From: Pelagibius sp.
GTDB taxonomy: Bacteria > Pseudomonadota > Alphaproteobacteria > Kiloniellales > Kiloniellaceae
NCBI RefSeq assembly: GCF_028281305.1
Contig: NZ_JANQKD010000013.1
Coordinates: forward strand, 17,941 to 81,940
DNA: 64,000 nt
Direction: 5' to 3'
In this document: positions 25,505 to 34,967 of the stretch, piece by piece
Layout: the number at the start of each line of letters is the position of its first letter
Numbering within the stretch: position 1 is the stretch's first letter
The notes under the pieces: generated by a model
Told to the model about the DNA's origin: nothing
What the model saw: only the letters and a program-made list of their open reading frames with translations
Databases searched by the model: none
Translations under genes and position numbers: made by a program

Positions 25505-26836
25505 CTATTCGGTCCCGCGGGAAAGCGCTGCCGAGGGACGGGACGCCAGCGCGATCTTGGCCAGGAAGTAGCCGATGAAAGCAATGATCGCAGCGGAGGT
25601 CATGACGCTGACCATGGGGATGGCGCTCTCGCTCTGCAGGTGCCCGACCACAAGGGTGGCAACGCCGCCGACCATCATCTGCAGAAAGCCCAGCAGGCCG
25701 GAGGCGGTTCCGGCCAGGTCCGGACGGACCGAGATCGCCGAAGCGGTGGCATTGGGCAGGCTGAGGCCATTGGCCAGCCCTATGAACATGACCGGGCCGA
25801 ACAGCATGAGGGGCGTCATCTCGCCCGAGAGCGCGAGGCCGGTCATCAGGGCCATGCCCACGAGCGCGAGTGCGCTGCCGGCCAGGGTCATGCGCTCCGG
25901 TCCGACTTTCGTCGACAGCCGGCCGGCCAGGTAGTTGCCGGTCATGTAGCTGGCCGCATTCAGCATGAAGTAGAGCCCGTACTCGCTGGGCGGGCGGCCC
26001 ATCACCTCGATCATCATGTAGGGGGCGCCGGCCAGGAAGGCGAAGAACACCGCCGTTGTGAAGGACACGTTGATCGCGTAGCCGGTGAAGGCCGTGTCCT
26101 TGAGCAGCGTCCCGAACCCCCGGACCATGCTGACCGGCCCGGCGACGACGTCGCGGTCGAAGTGGGTCTCCACGAGCAGGAACCAGGCGAAGGCCAGAAC
26201 CACCGCGCCGACCAGCAGGACCAAGACGAAAGAGGCACGCCAGCCGAAGAGGTCGTCGGCAAATCCGCCCAGCAGGGGTGCGACCATCGGGGCCACCACC
26301 ATCGCCATGGTGATGTAACCGATCATGCTGGCTGATTCGCTGCGATCGTGGGTGTCGCGCACGATGGCGCGGCCCAGCACCAGGCCGGCACAGCCGCCCA
26401 CGGCCTGGATCACCCGGCCGACGATCAGCATCGCGATGCTGTCGGCCAAGGCGCAGAGCAGGGTGCCCAGAAGAAACAGCAGGACGCCCCAAAGCAGCAC
26501 CGGCCGGCGCCCGAAGCGGTCGGAGAGCGGGCCGAGGAAGAGCTGCGAGATGGCGACGCCGAAAAGGTAGAGGGTCAGTGTGAGTTGGATGGTGCCATAA
26601 TCGGTGTTGAAGACCGCCTTCATGCCCGGCATCGAAGGGATGAAGATGTTCAGGGCCAGCGGGCCGAGCGCGGTGACGGCGATAAGGATGCCCAGCGAAG
26701 GCCGGCGCACCGCGCCCTTCCGCAGGGCTTCCGCCGCGACGGGGCGCGGCATCGCCTGGGGCGGCGGCAGCGGCGCGGCCCCGGCCGCCGCCTCGGGCTG
26801 CCGGTGCTCGTCCCGTTCGTCGCTCGCCTCGCGCAT
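25505..26836 (-). CDS. Bcr/CflA-type MFS multidrug efflux transporter
   Basis: The 443-residue protein has 12 membrane segments after a 50-residue cytoplasmic N-terminus. It has the DHA1 motif [17 protein letters not shown] and the [12 protein letters not shown] start of the first helix that is typical of Bcr/CflA exporters (bicyclomycin, chloramphenicol, sulfonamides). The C-motif-like [15 protein letters not shown] is present. ATG 26836 with GGGGAGAAG was chosen over TTG 26857. It is divergent from the DHA2 transporter; the shared promoter region carries a 15-bp minisatellite. Confidence 0.9.
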   Translation of the reverse strand: MREASDERDEHRQPEAAAGAAPLPPPQAMPRPVAAEALRKGAVRRPSLGILIAVTALGPLALNIFIPSMPGMKAVFNTDYGTIQLTLTLYLFGVAISQLFLGPLSDRFGRRPVLLWGVLLFLLGTLLCALADSIAMLIVGRVIQAVGGCAGLVLGRAIVRDTHDRSESASMIGYITMAMVVAPMVAPLLGGFADDLFGWRASFVLVLLVGAVVLAFAWFLLVETHFDRDVVAGPVSMVRGFGTLLKDTAFTGYAINVSFTTAVFFAFLAGAPYMMIEVMGRPPSEYGLYFMLNAASYMTGNYLAGRLSTKVGPERMTLAGSALALVGMALMTGLALSGEMTPLMLFGPVMFIGLANGLSLPNATASAISVRPDLAGTASGLLGFLQMMVGGVATLVVGHLQSESAIPMVSVMTSAAIIAFIGYFLAKIALASRPSAALSRGTE

Positions 26837-27238
26837 TCTTCTCCCCGGAAAAGCCAATGTATCAAGCGGACGTCAGCGAGGACGCCCCGCGCGACTGCCG
26901 CAATCGCGATGGGCGCAATCGCGATGGGCGCAATCGCGATGGGCACAATCGCAATTGGCGTAGTCGCAACAGCGGAGGTCCCGGTCGCATGCCACCCTCT
27001 TGCGCCGGCCGCAAAGAACACTCAGCTTAGGAAACAGAGAAACCTGCCCGGCGGCCGGATCTGTCTTCTCCCGGCCCCTTTCGTCCCGGCCCTGTTCGGG
27101 CCCGCCGAAATGACACTCTTCCTTGCGGTGACTGTTACACGAAGATGATATCTCTGCGGGAACAAAGCCAGTGACTTGTCCGCATAGCTGCCCTGTTGCC
27201 CGGAAAACAGCCCTTTTTGGAGCGAACCAGGACCGACG
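26837..27238. other. Divergent promoter region between two MFS genes
   Basis: The 402-base gap holds the 15-bp repeat array at 26901-26975. The remainder shows no gene with a credible ribosome binding site and no clear operator. No TetR or MarR gene is adjacent to either exporter. Confidence 0.5.
26901..26975. repeat. 15-bp tandem repeat, 4-5 units, in a divergent promoter
   Basis: CAATCGCGATGGGCG at 26901 and 26916, then a copy with one change at 26931, a degenerate copy at 26946 and a more decayed one at 26961. The array starts 65 bases upstream of the Bcr/CflA gene. Confidence 0.9.
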
Positions 27239-28801
27239 ATGAAGATTGCGCCCTGCGATGACGGCCAGATCCAGGCCGGTGCCTGCACTGAGCCCTGCCG
27301 CCGGGAAGCCCGCCCGATCGTCCTGATGGTCACCATCCTGGGGTCCAGTCTGGCCTTTGTGGACGGCACGGTGGTGACCGTCGCCCTGCCGGTGATTGGC
27401 GAGCAGTTCGGCGGCTCGCTCAGCTTTATGCAGTGGGTGGTCAACGCCTATGCCCTGTTCCTGGCGGCCTTGCTCCTGGTCGGCGGCGCAGCGGGGGATC
27501 TTTACGGCCGGCGCCGGGTCTTCAACATCGGGGTGGTGGTCTTCGCGCTGGCCTCGCTGTGGTGCGGACTGGCGGAGACCGCGGGCCAGCTTGTCGCCGC
27601 GCGCGCGCTGCAGGGCTTCGGAGGCGCCCTTCTGGTGCCCAACAGCCTGGCCATTATCTCTGCCGCCTTTCCGCCGGAGGAGCGCGGCCGGGCCATCGGC
27701 ACCTGGGCCGGATTCTCCGCCATCGCCGCTGCCCTGGGGCCGGTGCTGGGCGGCTGGCTGATCGACCTCGGGTCCTGGCGGCTGGTCTTCCTCATCAACC
27801 TGCCCGTGGCGGCGGTGGCGCTGGCGCTTTCGCTGTGGCGGGTTCCGGAATCCCGCGACCAGACGGCTGGGCGGCGGATGGATTGGGCCGGCGGCCTGCT
27901 GGCGGTGCTGGCTCTGGCGGCCCTGACTTACAGCCTCACGACCTTCGGCGAAAGCCGCCAGGTTTCGCAGCCCCTGGTCCTGGTGGGCGTCGCGGGTGTG
28001 CTGGGCCTGCTGGTCTTCCTCTGGGTCGAGCAGCGCAGCGGCGATCCGATGCTGCCGCTCGGGCTCTTCCGCTCCTCTGCTTTTGCTGGTGCCAATCTGC
28101 TGACACTCTTTCTTTATCTCGCCCTTTCCGGGGTACTGTTCTTCCTGCCGATCACCATGATCGAGGCGCACGGCCATACGGCGATGCTGGCCGGCGCAGC
28201 CTTCCTGCCCTTCACTCTGGTCATGGCCTTTCTGTCGCGCTGGGCGGGCAGCCTGCTGGACCGCTTTGGCGCCCGCCTGCCGCTGACCGTCGGCCCGATG
28301 ATTGCGGCGGCTGGCTTTCTTCTGTTCATTCCGGCGGCGCCGGGCGCCTCGTTCTGGTCGGCCGTCGTGCCGGCCATGCTGGTGCTGGGCCTGGGCATGG
28401 CGGTTACCGTCGCGCCGCTTTCCACGGTGGTGATGAACGCGGTACCCGCCGGCCAGTCGGGTCTTGCATCCGGCGTCAACAATGCCGTCTCCCGTTTGTC
28501 GGGGCTGCTGGCTGTCGCCGGGCTCGGCGCCTTTGCCGCGCTGGTTTTCGATCAGAGCTTCGCGGCCCTGGCCGCCGGCGTCGAGCCCGCCGCGCGTGCC
28601 GCGGTGGCTTACGGCAGCGACGGCGCCATGACACAGCTCTCCGCTGCGAATGCACTCGCCCTGGAAGACGCCTACCGTCAGGCCATGGTCGATGCCTTCC
28701 GCGCCATTGCCTTCATCGGGGCCGCCTTGGCTGTGCTCAGCGCGCTCTGCGGCTTTTTCCTGATGCCCCGCTCCCCTCAGCCCCAGCCGCAGGGAGCGTG
28801 A
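27239..28801 (+). CDS. DHA2-family (EmrB/QacA-type) MFS drug exporter
   Basis: The 520-residue protein has 14 membrane segments and the DHA2 signatures: FVDGTVVTVALPVIG in the first helix, GAAGDLYGRRRVF (motif A) and QGFGGALLVPNSLAII / GPVLGGWLID (motif C). These proteins export hydrophobic drugs or bile-salt-like compounds by proton antiport. No EmrA-type adaptor is adjacent. ATG 27239 follows an AGGA sequence. The first 27 residues, with two Cys, are a cytoplasmic tail. Confidence 0.92.
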   Translation: MKIAPCDDGQIQAGACTEPCRREARPIVLMVTILGSSLAFVDGTVVTVALPVIGEQFGGSLSFMQWVVNAYALFLAALLLVGGAAGDLYGRRRVFNIGVVVFALASLWCGLAETAGQLVAARALQGFGGALLVPNSLAIISAAFPPEERGRAIGTWAGFSAIAAALGPVLGGWLIDLGSWRLVFLINLPVAAVALALSLWRVPESRDQTAGRRMDWAGGLLAVLALAALTYSLTTFGESRQVSQPLVLVGVAGVLGLLVFLWVEQRSGDPMLPLGLFRSSAFAGANLLTLFLYLALSGVLFFLPITMIEAHGHTAMLAGAAFLPFTLVMAFLSRWAGSLLDRFGARLPLTVGPMIAAAGFLLFIPAAPGASFWSAVVPAMLVLGLGMAVTVAPLSTVVMNAVPAGQSGLASGVNNAVSRLSGLLAVAGLGAFAALVFDQSFAALAAGVEPAARAAVAYGSDGAMTQLSAANALALEDAYRQAMVDAFRAIAFIGAALAVLSALCGFFLMPRSPQPQPQGA

Positions 28802-28835
28802 TGCGGGCTCTGCGCTCATTCGTGCTGCGTGTGCT

Positions 28836-29306
28836 TTAGGCGGCGGACATGGCGGCGCGGGTGCTCAAATAGGCTGAAGGATCAGGCGTCGACGTCATCA
28901 TCGTTTCGCGCCAGGCTTCCTGTTCGGCGTTGATCAGGCCGAGCTCCCACACACAAGCGATAACGGGTCTGGCGGCCGTATCCATCGGCTTCTCCGCACC
29001 CCAAAGCGTCCGTTGGATGTGCTGGCACAGCACCGATCCTTGAATCCACCAGTGGGCCAGGATCGACACGCCAAGCTCGCCCGGATGAATGATCACAAAG
29101 CCCAGTCCGTTGTCTTCGCCCTCGGCCGCCACGAGCGGTGGGACTTCTAAGCCTACGAAGGAGCGGGCGTCGCGGATCAGGGCCTCCGTTATCTCCTGTC
29201 CGTCCGCCGCAATGCCGTAGACCTTGAGTGTCAGGGGCGCTATTTCCCAAAGACCCAGGTCCGATACCGCACGGGGTCGGTAGAGTTCTGTTCCGCCTAT
29301 CGTCAT
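28836..29306 (-). CDS. Unknown protein, 156 aa
   Basis: ATG 29306 has GAGG at a good distance. The soluble product has no signal peptide. Its features are LYRPRAVSDLGLWEIAPLTLKVYGI at the start, a central GLGFVIIHPGELGVSILAHWWIQGSVLCQHI and CVWELGLINAEQEAW toward the end. I have the impression of a conserved proteobacterial family without known function, but cannot name it. It ends 34 bases from the converging DHA2 gene and lies 77 bases upstream of the patatin gene's end, without operon partners. Confidence 0.65.
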   Translation of the reverse strand: MTIGGTELYRPRAVSDLGLWEIAPLTLKVYGIAADGQEITEALIRDARSFVGLEVPPLVAAEGEDNGLGFVIIHPGELGVSILAHWWIQGSVLCQHIQRTLWGAEKPMDTAARPVIACVWELGLINAEQEAWRETMMTSTPDPSAYLSTRAAMSAA

Positions 29307-29383
29307 GAGAATACCTCTATCCGCGAGACGCTTTCGGCATGGCGGTCGGAGCGGCTGGTTTTGGCATGAAGGCCGGACCCGCT

Positions 29384-30463
29384 TTACAGGTACATCGCGT
29401 CGATGTCGGCGGTGGAGCGCTTGCCGAGATCCTGGCGGTGGGCCGCCAGCCAGGCATCGGTGCGCGCGTAGCCGACGTCATGCAGGTGGCAGAGGAAGTC
29501 CCAGTCGGCATTCAGCTTGGAGGAAAAGCCCAGGTTCTGCATGACGTCCTCGGCATCGACGACATGCATGTTCAGGCGCTTCAGCCGCCCGCCGTCGTCG
29601 AAGCCCTTGTCGATCAGCTTGGTGACGAAACTGATGGCGCGCATTTCGCGCATCAGGCCGGCGTTGAAGGTGATGGTGTTCAGGCGGTCGATGATCTCCT
29701 GGGCAGAGGTCGGCGTCTTCTCGATGTTGATCGGATTGATCTGCACCAGAAGGACGTCCGGCGTCTCGGCGCCATAAATCAGGGGGAAGATCGCCGGGTT
29801 GCCCATGAAGCCGCCGTCCCAGTAGGCCTCGCCGTCGATCTCCACGGCCTTGTGAAGGTAGGGCAGGCAGGCGGAGGCCATCACCGCGTCCAGGCTCATC
29901 TCCTCAAGCTCGAAGATCTTGATGCGGCCGCGGCGCACGTTGGTCGCGGAGACGTAGAGCTTCACCGTCTTGCAGTGGCGCAGCTTCTCGAAGTCGATAT
30001 GTTCGTGGATGGTGTCGCGCAGCGGATTGATGTCGAAGAAATTAAACTGATACGGCGAGAACACCCGCGACAGCGTGTCCAGCATCCAATAGCCGGGGGC
30101 GTAGTCCATGCCGCCGAGGCCGGTCATACGGTCCAGCGGGCTCGGCTGCATCATCGTCAGCGCGGCGATTTCCGAAACGCGCTTCCAGACGGCGCGCAGC
30201 AGATCCCGCGCCCCTTCGCGGCCGCCGACCGAGAGGCCGTAGGCCATGACGGCACCGTTCACCGCACCGGCGCTGGCGCCGGTGACGCCCTCGATGGCGA
30301 TCCCGTCGTCTTCCAGCAGGCGATCGAGCACGCCCCAGGTGAGGGCGCCGTGGGCCCCGCCGCCCTGGAGGGCCAGATTGATCCGCTTGACGCCGCGGCC
30401 CTGCGGCCAGGGGTCCGCGCAATCGCCCGCCGGGCTGCCGTTCTTGGCTCCGGACTTCGCCAT
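29384..30463 (-). CDS. Patatin-like phospholipase
   Basis: The 359-residue protein has the patatin catalytic dyad. The oxyanion-hole motif GGGAHGAL is at residues 34-41, the nucleophile is Ser64 in GASAG, and the catalytic Asp lies in WDGGFMGN at about residue 215. These lipases hydrolyse acyl chains from phospholipids. The conserved SACLPYLHKAVEI precedes the Asp. There is no signal peptide, so it acts inside the cell. ATG 30463 was chosen because the fold starts at INLALQGGG; upstream sequence in the frame is unrelated and lacks a ribosome binding site. Confidence 0.9.
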   Translation of the reverse strand: MAKSGAKNGSPAGDCADPWPQGRGVKRINLALQGGGAHGALTWGVLDRLLEDDGIAIEGVTGASAGAVNGAVMAYGLSVGGREGARDLLRAVWKRVSEIAALTMMQPSPLDRMTGLGGMDYAPGYWMLDTLSRVFSPYQFNFFDINPLRDTIHEHIDFEKLRHCKTVKLYVSATNVRRGRIKIFELEEMSLDAVMASACLPYLHKAVEIDGEAYWDGGFMGNPAIFPLIYGAETPDVLLVQINPINIEKTPTSAQEIIDRLNTITFNAGLMREMRAISFVTKLIDKGFDDGGRLKRLNMHVVDAEDVMQNLGFSSKLNADWDFLCHLHDVGYARTDAWLAAHRQDLGKRSTADIDAMYL

Positions 30464-30601
30464 CTCATCCGATCTCCCGCTTGCTGCTGGGCATGCTGCC
30501 AGCTTACGGTTGCGGCGCAGCATCGCAAGGGCCAGAGTGTCGGGGTGCAGAGTATGGGGTGAAGTCTGCCTTGGGGCAGACTGCCTGGTGGAGGAGTACC
30601 C

Positions 30602-30796
30602 ATGGCCGGCGGCGGTATCGACTACTGGACCGAGCATTGGCTGGCGCGCCACTGGCTGCGCCTGCGGCAGAAGGCGGGAACCTTCACCGAGGGCCAGCGC
30701 ATGATGATCAGGGAAAGCGACGAACAGCTTCGCGGCCGCTTCCTGGCGTTCGGGCTCTTCCTGGCTGTCGTGGCCCTGATGGTCTGGATCGCCTGA
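30602..30796 (+). CDS. Small single-span membrane protein, 64 aa
   Basis: ATG 30602 follows GGAGGAG with ideal spacing, which supports this short gene. The first 45 residues are amphipathic and charged (YWTEHWLARHWLRLRQKAG). The last 17 form one membrane helix (FLAFGLFLAVVALMVWI), giving a tail-anchored arrangement. I know no family. It is divergent from the patatin gene and converges on the thioesterase gene. Confidence 0.7.
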   Translation: MAGGGIDYWTEHWLARHWLRLRQKAGTFTEGQRMMIRESDEQLRGRFLAFGLFLAVVALMVWIA

Positions 30797-30828
30797 GGCC
30801 GGCGCCCGCCTCTGGCCAACACCGTTGT

Positions 30829-31272
30829 TCAGCGCTTGGTGATGTACTTGAAGCTGCCCTGGCCGCTGCCGACCACCCGTCCGGCCTCGTCCACCACCTG
30901 ACACTCGGCGAAGAAGATGCTCTTGCCGCCGCCGCTGCGCCGCGCCGTCGCGGTCAACCGCTGGCCGGCCTGGGCAGCGCCGATGAAGCTGCTGGTGAGC
31001 GAGAGGGTGAAGGCGCGCCGGCCCGGTTCGCCGGGGGCGCTGTAGCAGCCGCAGTAGCCGCAGGCGGTATCGATCAGCGTCGTCAGAACCCCGCCGTGCA
31101 TCACGCCGCTGCGGTTCAGGTGCCGGGCTTCGACGGTCAGCGCGATGCTGGCCAGGTCCGGCTCCCAGGCCGCCAGTTCATAGCCCACGAGGTCGGCAAA
31201 GCCGCCGCGCAGGCGCAGCGGGTCCAGGCTCTCTGTGTCGCTGGAGTCAGGTTTCGATGGCGAATCGGGCAT
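30829..31272 (-). CDS. PaaI-family hotdog thioesterase
   Basis: The 147-residue hotdog-fold protein has NRSGVMHGGVLTTLIDTACGY, the active-site helix of PaaI/YbgC-like acyl-CoA thioesterases, and the second-strand GQRLTATA...GGGKSIFFAECQV. It would hydrolyse an acyl-CoA, often an aromatic or medium-chain one. It is the last gene of a leftward unit with the PhyH oxygenase and the polytopic membrane protein, 75 bases after the latter. Confidence 0.87.
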   Translation of the reverse strand: MPDSPSKPDSSDTESLDPLRLRGGFADLVGYELAAWEPDLASIALTVEARHLNRSGVMHGGVLTTLIDTACGYCGCYSAPGEPGRRAFTLSLTSSFIGAAQAGQRLTATARRSGGGKSIFFAECQVVDEAGRVVGSGQGSFKYITKR

Positions 31273-31347
31273 GGCCGCAGACTGCCCCGCTGCGTCACCG
31301 CTGTCCAGGGGCGGCGCGCTCCGCCCCGATGACAGGGGAACAGTCCG

Positions 31348-33183
31348 CTACCGGACGAAGCGCCGCAACAGGCCGAAGCAGAACAGGGAGAAGCAGCAGA
31401 TCAACGCGACCTCTGCCAGAAAGACGGCGTCGTCCAGGCTGTTGTTGACGGTAAAGGTGACCAGCGGCATGGCGACGAAGCCGGTCGCGAAGAACCGCGC
31501 CAGCGTGTCCCGCAGAACCACCCCGCGCAGATAGAGCGCCAGCCCCCAGAGGCAGAAGGCCAGAACGTAAGGCAGCCCGTACTGCGGGAAGGTCAGCAAG
31601 GCGAGATCGAGCGCCGGGTAAGCCTCCTCGTCGCAGCACCCCTCGAGGTAGCGCATGAAGAGCACCGTTATGGCGACGGCATAGACATGAACGCCCAGCA
31701 GCATGAGATCACGGGAGCGCAGGCCGCGGCCGTCGCCGCCGGCATAGCGCAGCCAGGTGAAGAGAGCCGAAAGGGCGGCGATGATGCTGCCGACGAAGGC
31801 GATGCGGTTGGCGTTGGCGATCACCAGCCGTGCCGAGCGCCGCAGGTGCACCATGGGCCGCGGGGGAAACAGGCCGCGCCACCAGGGCACCTCTCGCAGG
31901 GCCCGGGCGCGCAGGGTCGCGGCCATGCCGGCGGCGAGCGCGAAGACCAGCCAGAAGAGCTGGCCGGCGATCAGGTCCAGAACGTCACCGCGCACCTCGG
32001 CGGGCACCCGTTCTCTGTTATCAAACAGAAAACCCCAATAGAACAGGTCCCGCGTCTCGTTGGCCGCGGTCAGCAGGCAGCCGCCGATCCAAAGCCGTGT
32101 CGTCAGCGCCAGAAAGCCGCTGCGCAGATGGCGGTAGAGGGCGACGAAAGGCAGCACCACGATCAGCACGGCGGGGTAGACGAGATCGCTGTCCAGCAGG
32201 CCCTCCAGCAGGACATCGACAAGGATGTCGGCCAGCACCAGGACGGTGGCGACCTGCAGCCAGGCGAGGCGGGCGTCGCGTTCCGCGATTCTGGCCATGG
32301 TTTCGGCCTTGCGTTGCCGCAGCAGCGAGAGGGCGACACCCTGATAGGCGGCGATGCCGATGCCGGCGAGCACCAGGTTCGCGCCCCAGTCCTCCAGGCC
32401 CAGGGTCCAGACCAGAACCGCCCAAAGGCCCGCCAGAATGGCATCGGTCAGAAAGTGGCGGTAGGCGGAGCCGGCCAGATGGCGGGTGCGAAAGCTGTAG
32501 ACGATGAAGAGGACCAGGACCACCGCCACCATGGCGGCGATGAGCCCTTGCGTGTCCGCGTTGTCTCTGATGGTGACCGCCAGGTAGGCCAGCAGGCTGA
32601 AGCCCAGGGCCATCTTGCTGCTCTGCGGCTGGTGGCGGAACTTCAAGTAGATCGCCGGTGCATAGAGGGCGATGCCGGCGGCAAGCTGGGCACCGCCGGA
32701 GATCTCGGCACTGAGCAGGAAGATCATCGGCAGGTAGAGGGTCGCAGTGTTGAACTCGTAGTCGGCGCTGCGTCCCGTCGCGTTGAGCGCGACCAAAACC
32801 CAATAGAGGACCACCGCAGCGGCGATCGCTCCCGGCATCCAGGGGGTCTGCAGGATCGCGAGCATGCCAAGACCGACGGCAAAGGCGGCGCCGCCGGGCA
32901 GGCTGCGCCTGCCGCCAGCCTGGCCAATTGCCGTGACCAACCCGCAGAGCGCGGCGAGCCCCGCCATGACCAGCGCCGGCAAAAGGCTGTCGCGAAGGGC
33001 AGGCGCCGTCAGCAGGTCGGTCTCGCGAAGCAGGTAGACGAGGGTCAGCAGACAGCCGTGCAGACCGACGAAAGGCAGGATGCGCCCGTTCATGCGGCTT
33101 TCGAAAACCGCGACCTTCTCGTCGATGCTGCCCGCCGCAATGGGCGCCTTGGCCTGCCGCGCCAGGTCCTGGAGGGATTCCAT
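31348..33183 (-). CDS. Large polytopic membrane protein of unknown function
   Basis: The 611-residue protein consists almost entirely of hydrophobic segments, probably 14 or more helices, with a cytoplasmic N-terminus of about 35 residues. There is a mid-protein charged stretch (LRQRKAETMARIAERDARLAW) and an unusual ANETRDLFYWGFLFDNRERVPAEVRGD loop near residue 390. I see no transporter or polymerase signature. Its start is 12 bases after the PhyH stop, so it is surely co-transcribed with that oxygenase and probably with the thioesterase. A role in lipid modification would fit the neighbours but is a guess. Confidence 0.7.
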   Translation of the reverse strand: MESLQDLARQAKAPIAAGSIDEKVAVFESRMNGRILPFVGLHGCLLTLVYLLRETDLLTAPALRDSLLPALVMAGLAALCGLVTAIGQAGGRRSLPGGAAFAVGLGMLAILQTPWMPGAIAAAVVLYWVLVALNATGRSADYEFNTATLYLPMIFLLSAEISGGAQLAAGIALYAPAIYLKFRHQPQSSKMALGFSLLAYLAVTIRDNADTQGLIAAMVAVVLVLFIVYSFRTRHLAGSAYRHFLTDAILAGLWAVLVWTLGLEDWGANLVLAGIGIAAYQGVALSLLRQRKAETMARIAERDARLAWLQVATVLVLADILVDVLLEGLLDSDLVYPAVLIVVLPFVALYRHLRSGFLALTTRLWIGGCLLTAANETRDLFYWGFLFDNRERVPAEVRGDVLDLIAGQLFWLVFALAAGMAATLRARALREVPWWRGLFPPRPMVHLRRSARLVIANANRIAFVGSIIAALSALFTWLRYAGGDGRGLRSRDLMLLGVHVYAVAITVLFMRYLEGCCDEEAYPALDLALLTFPQYGLPYVLAFCLWGLALYLRGVVLRDTLARFFATGFVAMPLVTFTVNNSLDDAVFLAEVALICCFSLFCFGLLRRFVR

Positions 33184-33195
33184 AGCCAGTCCCCG

Positions 33196-34032
33196 TCAGG
33201 CCACCCGGCCTTCGGCGTTGCCGGCCTCGGCCTCGTCGAGCAGCTGCGGATAGGGATAGTCGAGCCCGACCAACTGGCGCAGCAGCGGAGAGGCGCGGTC
33301 CAGGATCTGCGGATCGAGACCGCGAACCTGATCTTCCATCGGCTTCACGAACTTGGGCAGGTACTGGATCAGCACGGCGCTGCGGTCGCCGTCGCTGTCG
33401 TTCGGCATCGCGCTGTGCCAGGCGAGCCCGAAGAAGATGGCAACGTCACCGGCCTTGCCGGTCATGCGTTCCAGCTTTGCCGCGGCCCTGTCCTCCGCGC
33501 TCGGATAGCGGCCGAGCTTCTGGCTGCCCGGGACGATGGCGGTGGCTCCGTTCTCCGCCGTGAAGTCGTCGAGCAGGATGGTCACCTGGGCGTTCAGGGG
33601 GAAGCTGGGGTTGATCCGGGCGGGAAAGCTCTCCGGCTTGTACATGTCCCAATAGGGATAGTCGATGTGAAGCTCCTGGCCGGGTCCGCCGGGCAGCAGC
33701 CGGTTGGCGGCGATGGATCCGAGAATGAATTCGGAGCCGAGGAAGCGCCGCATGATGGAGACGACCGGTTCGCGCTGCACCATGGCGACGAAGATGTCGC
33801 CCTTGTTCAGAAGGTTCCAGACCCGGCGCTGAAGGTGCAGCTTCTCGGGATTGGCACCCTGGAAGTGGGTCGCCTTGGGCGCATCGCTGTCCGAGTAGCG
33901 CATGATCAGGGCGCGCGCCTCGGCGATTTCCGCCGCAGTGAAGACCTGCGGCAGGACCACATAGCCCCTGCCGTCGATCAGTTCGGTGACGATGCCTTCC
34001 TGCGTGGCGGCCTCTTGTGCAATCTGCTCCAT
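33196..34032 (-). CDS. Phytanoyl-CoA dioxygenase (PhyH) family protein
   Basis: The 278-residue protein shows the Fe(II)/2-oxoglutarate facial triad: H122 and D124 in ELHIDYPYWD, and the distal H206 in GLAWHSAMPND. The GATAIVPGSQKLGRYP segment, typical of the PhyH branch, lies between them. Such enzymes hydroxylate lipids, natural products or small acids; the substrate cannot be read off. ATG 34032 (MEQIAQEAA) was chosen because homology begins there. It leads a three-gene operon with the membrane protein and the thioesterase. Confidence 0.88.
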   Translation of the reverse strand: MEQIAQEAATQEGIVTELIDGRGYVVLPQVFTAAEIAEARALIMRYSDSDAPKATHFQGANPEKLHLQRRVWNLLNKGDIFVAMVQREPVVSIMRRFLGSEFILGSIAANRLLPGGPGQELHIDYPYWDMYKPESFPARINPSFPLNAQVTILLDDFTAENGATAIVPGSQKLGRYPSAEDRAAAKLERMTGKAGDVAIFFGLAWHSAMPNDSDGDRSAVLIQYLPKFVKPMEDQVRGLDPQILDRASPLLRQLVGLDYPYPQLLDEAEAGNAEGRVA

Positions 34033-34192
34033 CTTCCCGCTCCCAGCGCTCCATGATAGGGCCGGAGCGGGCATCAAGGCCACATTGCTTTTGGGGGAGG
34101 ACCGGTGTCGGCCCCTGCGCGGGCGCAGCAGACCATCGACAGGCAAGGGCGGCTGCGCTAAGGATGAGAGGCCCCGCCGACGGCGGGGCGCG

Positions 34193-34374
34193 TTCTCAGG
34201 GCGGGGTGAAAGTCCCCACCGGCGGTGAAGGCGCCCGTGCACAGGAAAGCCCACGGGGCCTGCAGCCCGCGAGCGCCCTTGGCAGGTCATCCCATCGGGA
34301 TAGCGGCTGCCGGGGGGTCAGCAGATTCGGTGCAAATCCGAAGCCGACGGTGACAGTCCGGATGAAAGAGAATG
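34193..34374 (+). promoter_or_regulatory. FMN riboswitch (RFN element)
   Basis: The stretch contains both conserved cores of the RFN element: GGGGTGAAAGTCCCCACC with GGCGGT at 34203-34226, and CCGACGGTGACAGTCCGGAT at 34344-34363 followed by GAAAGAGA. Between them lie the variable helix and GGTCAGCAGATTCGGTG. It senses flavin mononucleotide and sits 100 bases before ribH2, so it lowers lumazine synthase output when flavin is plentiful. Confidence 0.97.
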
Positions 34375-34390
34375 GAAGAAGCGGTTCGCG

Positions 34391-34413
34391 GCGGTCTGCG
34401 TTCAGCAGTCCGC
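34391..34413 (+). terminator. Hairpin in the riboswitch expression platform
   Basis: GCGGTCTGC and GCAGTCCGC pair (8 of 9) around the loop GTTCA just after the aptamer. No U-tract follows, so it more likely acts on translation or Rho access than as an intrinsic terminator. Confidence 0.45.
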
Positions 34414-34467
34414 AAGGATCGTGTGTATTCCTGCCGCCCTGGTTCTGGTTTCTGACGTCGTCATTAG

Positions 34468-34953
<486 letters not shown>

Positions 34954-34967
34954 CGTGAGAGGCGCTC

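Noticed and set aside
26901..26975. CRISPR-like array
   Set aside because: Units are contiguous 15-mers without spacers and without cas genes, so it is a minisatellite.
26873..28819. A 648-codon minus-strand frame opposite the DHA2 exporter
   Set aside because: The plus strand encodes a clear 14-helix transporter. The antisense product is low-complexity Gln/Arg/His/Gly.
31687..34056. A 789-codon plus-strand frame opposite the membrane protein and PhyH genes
   Set aside because: It spans two well-supported minus-strand genes and their junction, is rich in His/Gln/Arg/Gly and shows no motif. High GC explains its length.
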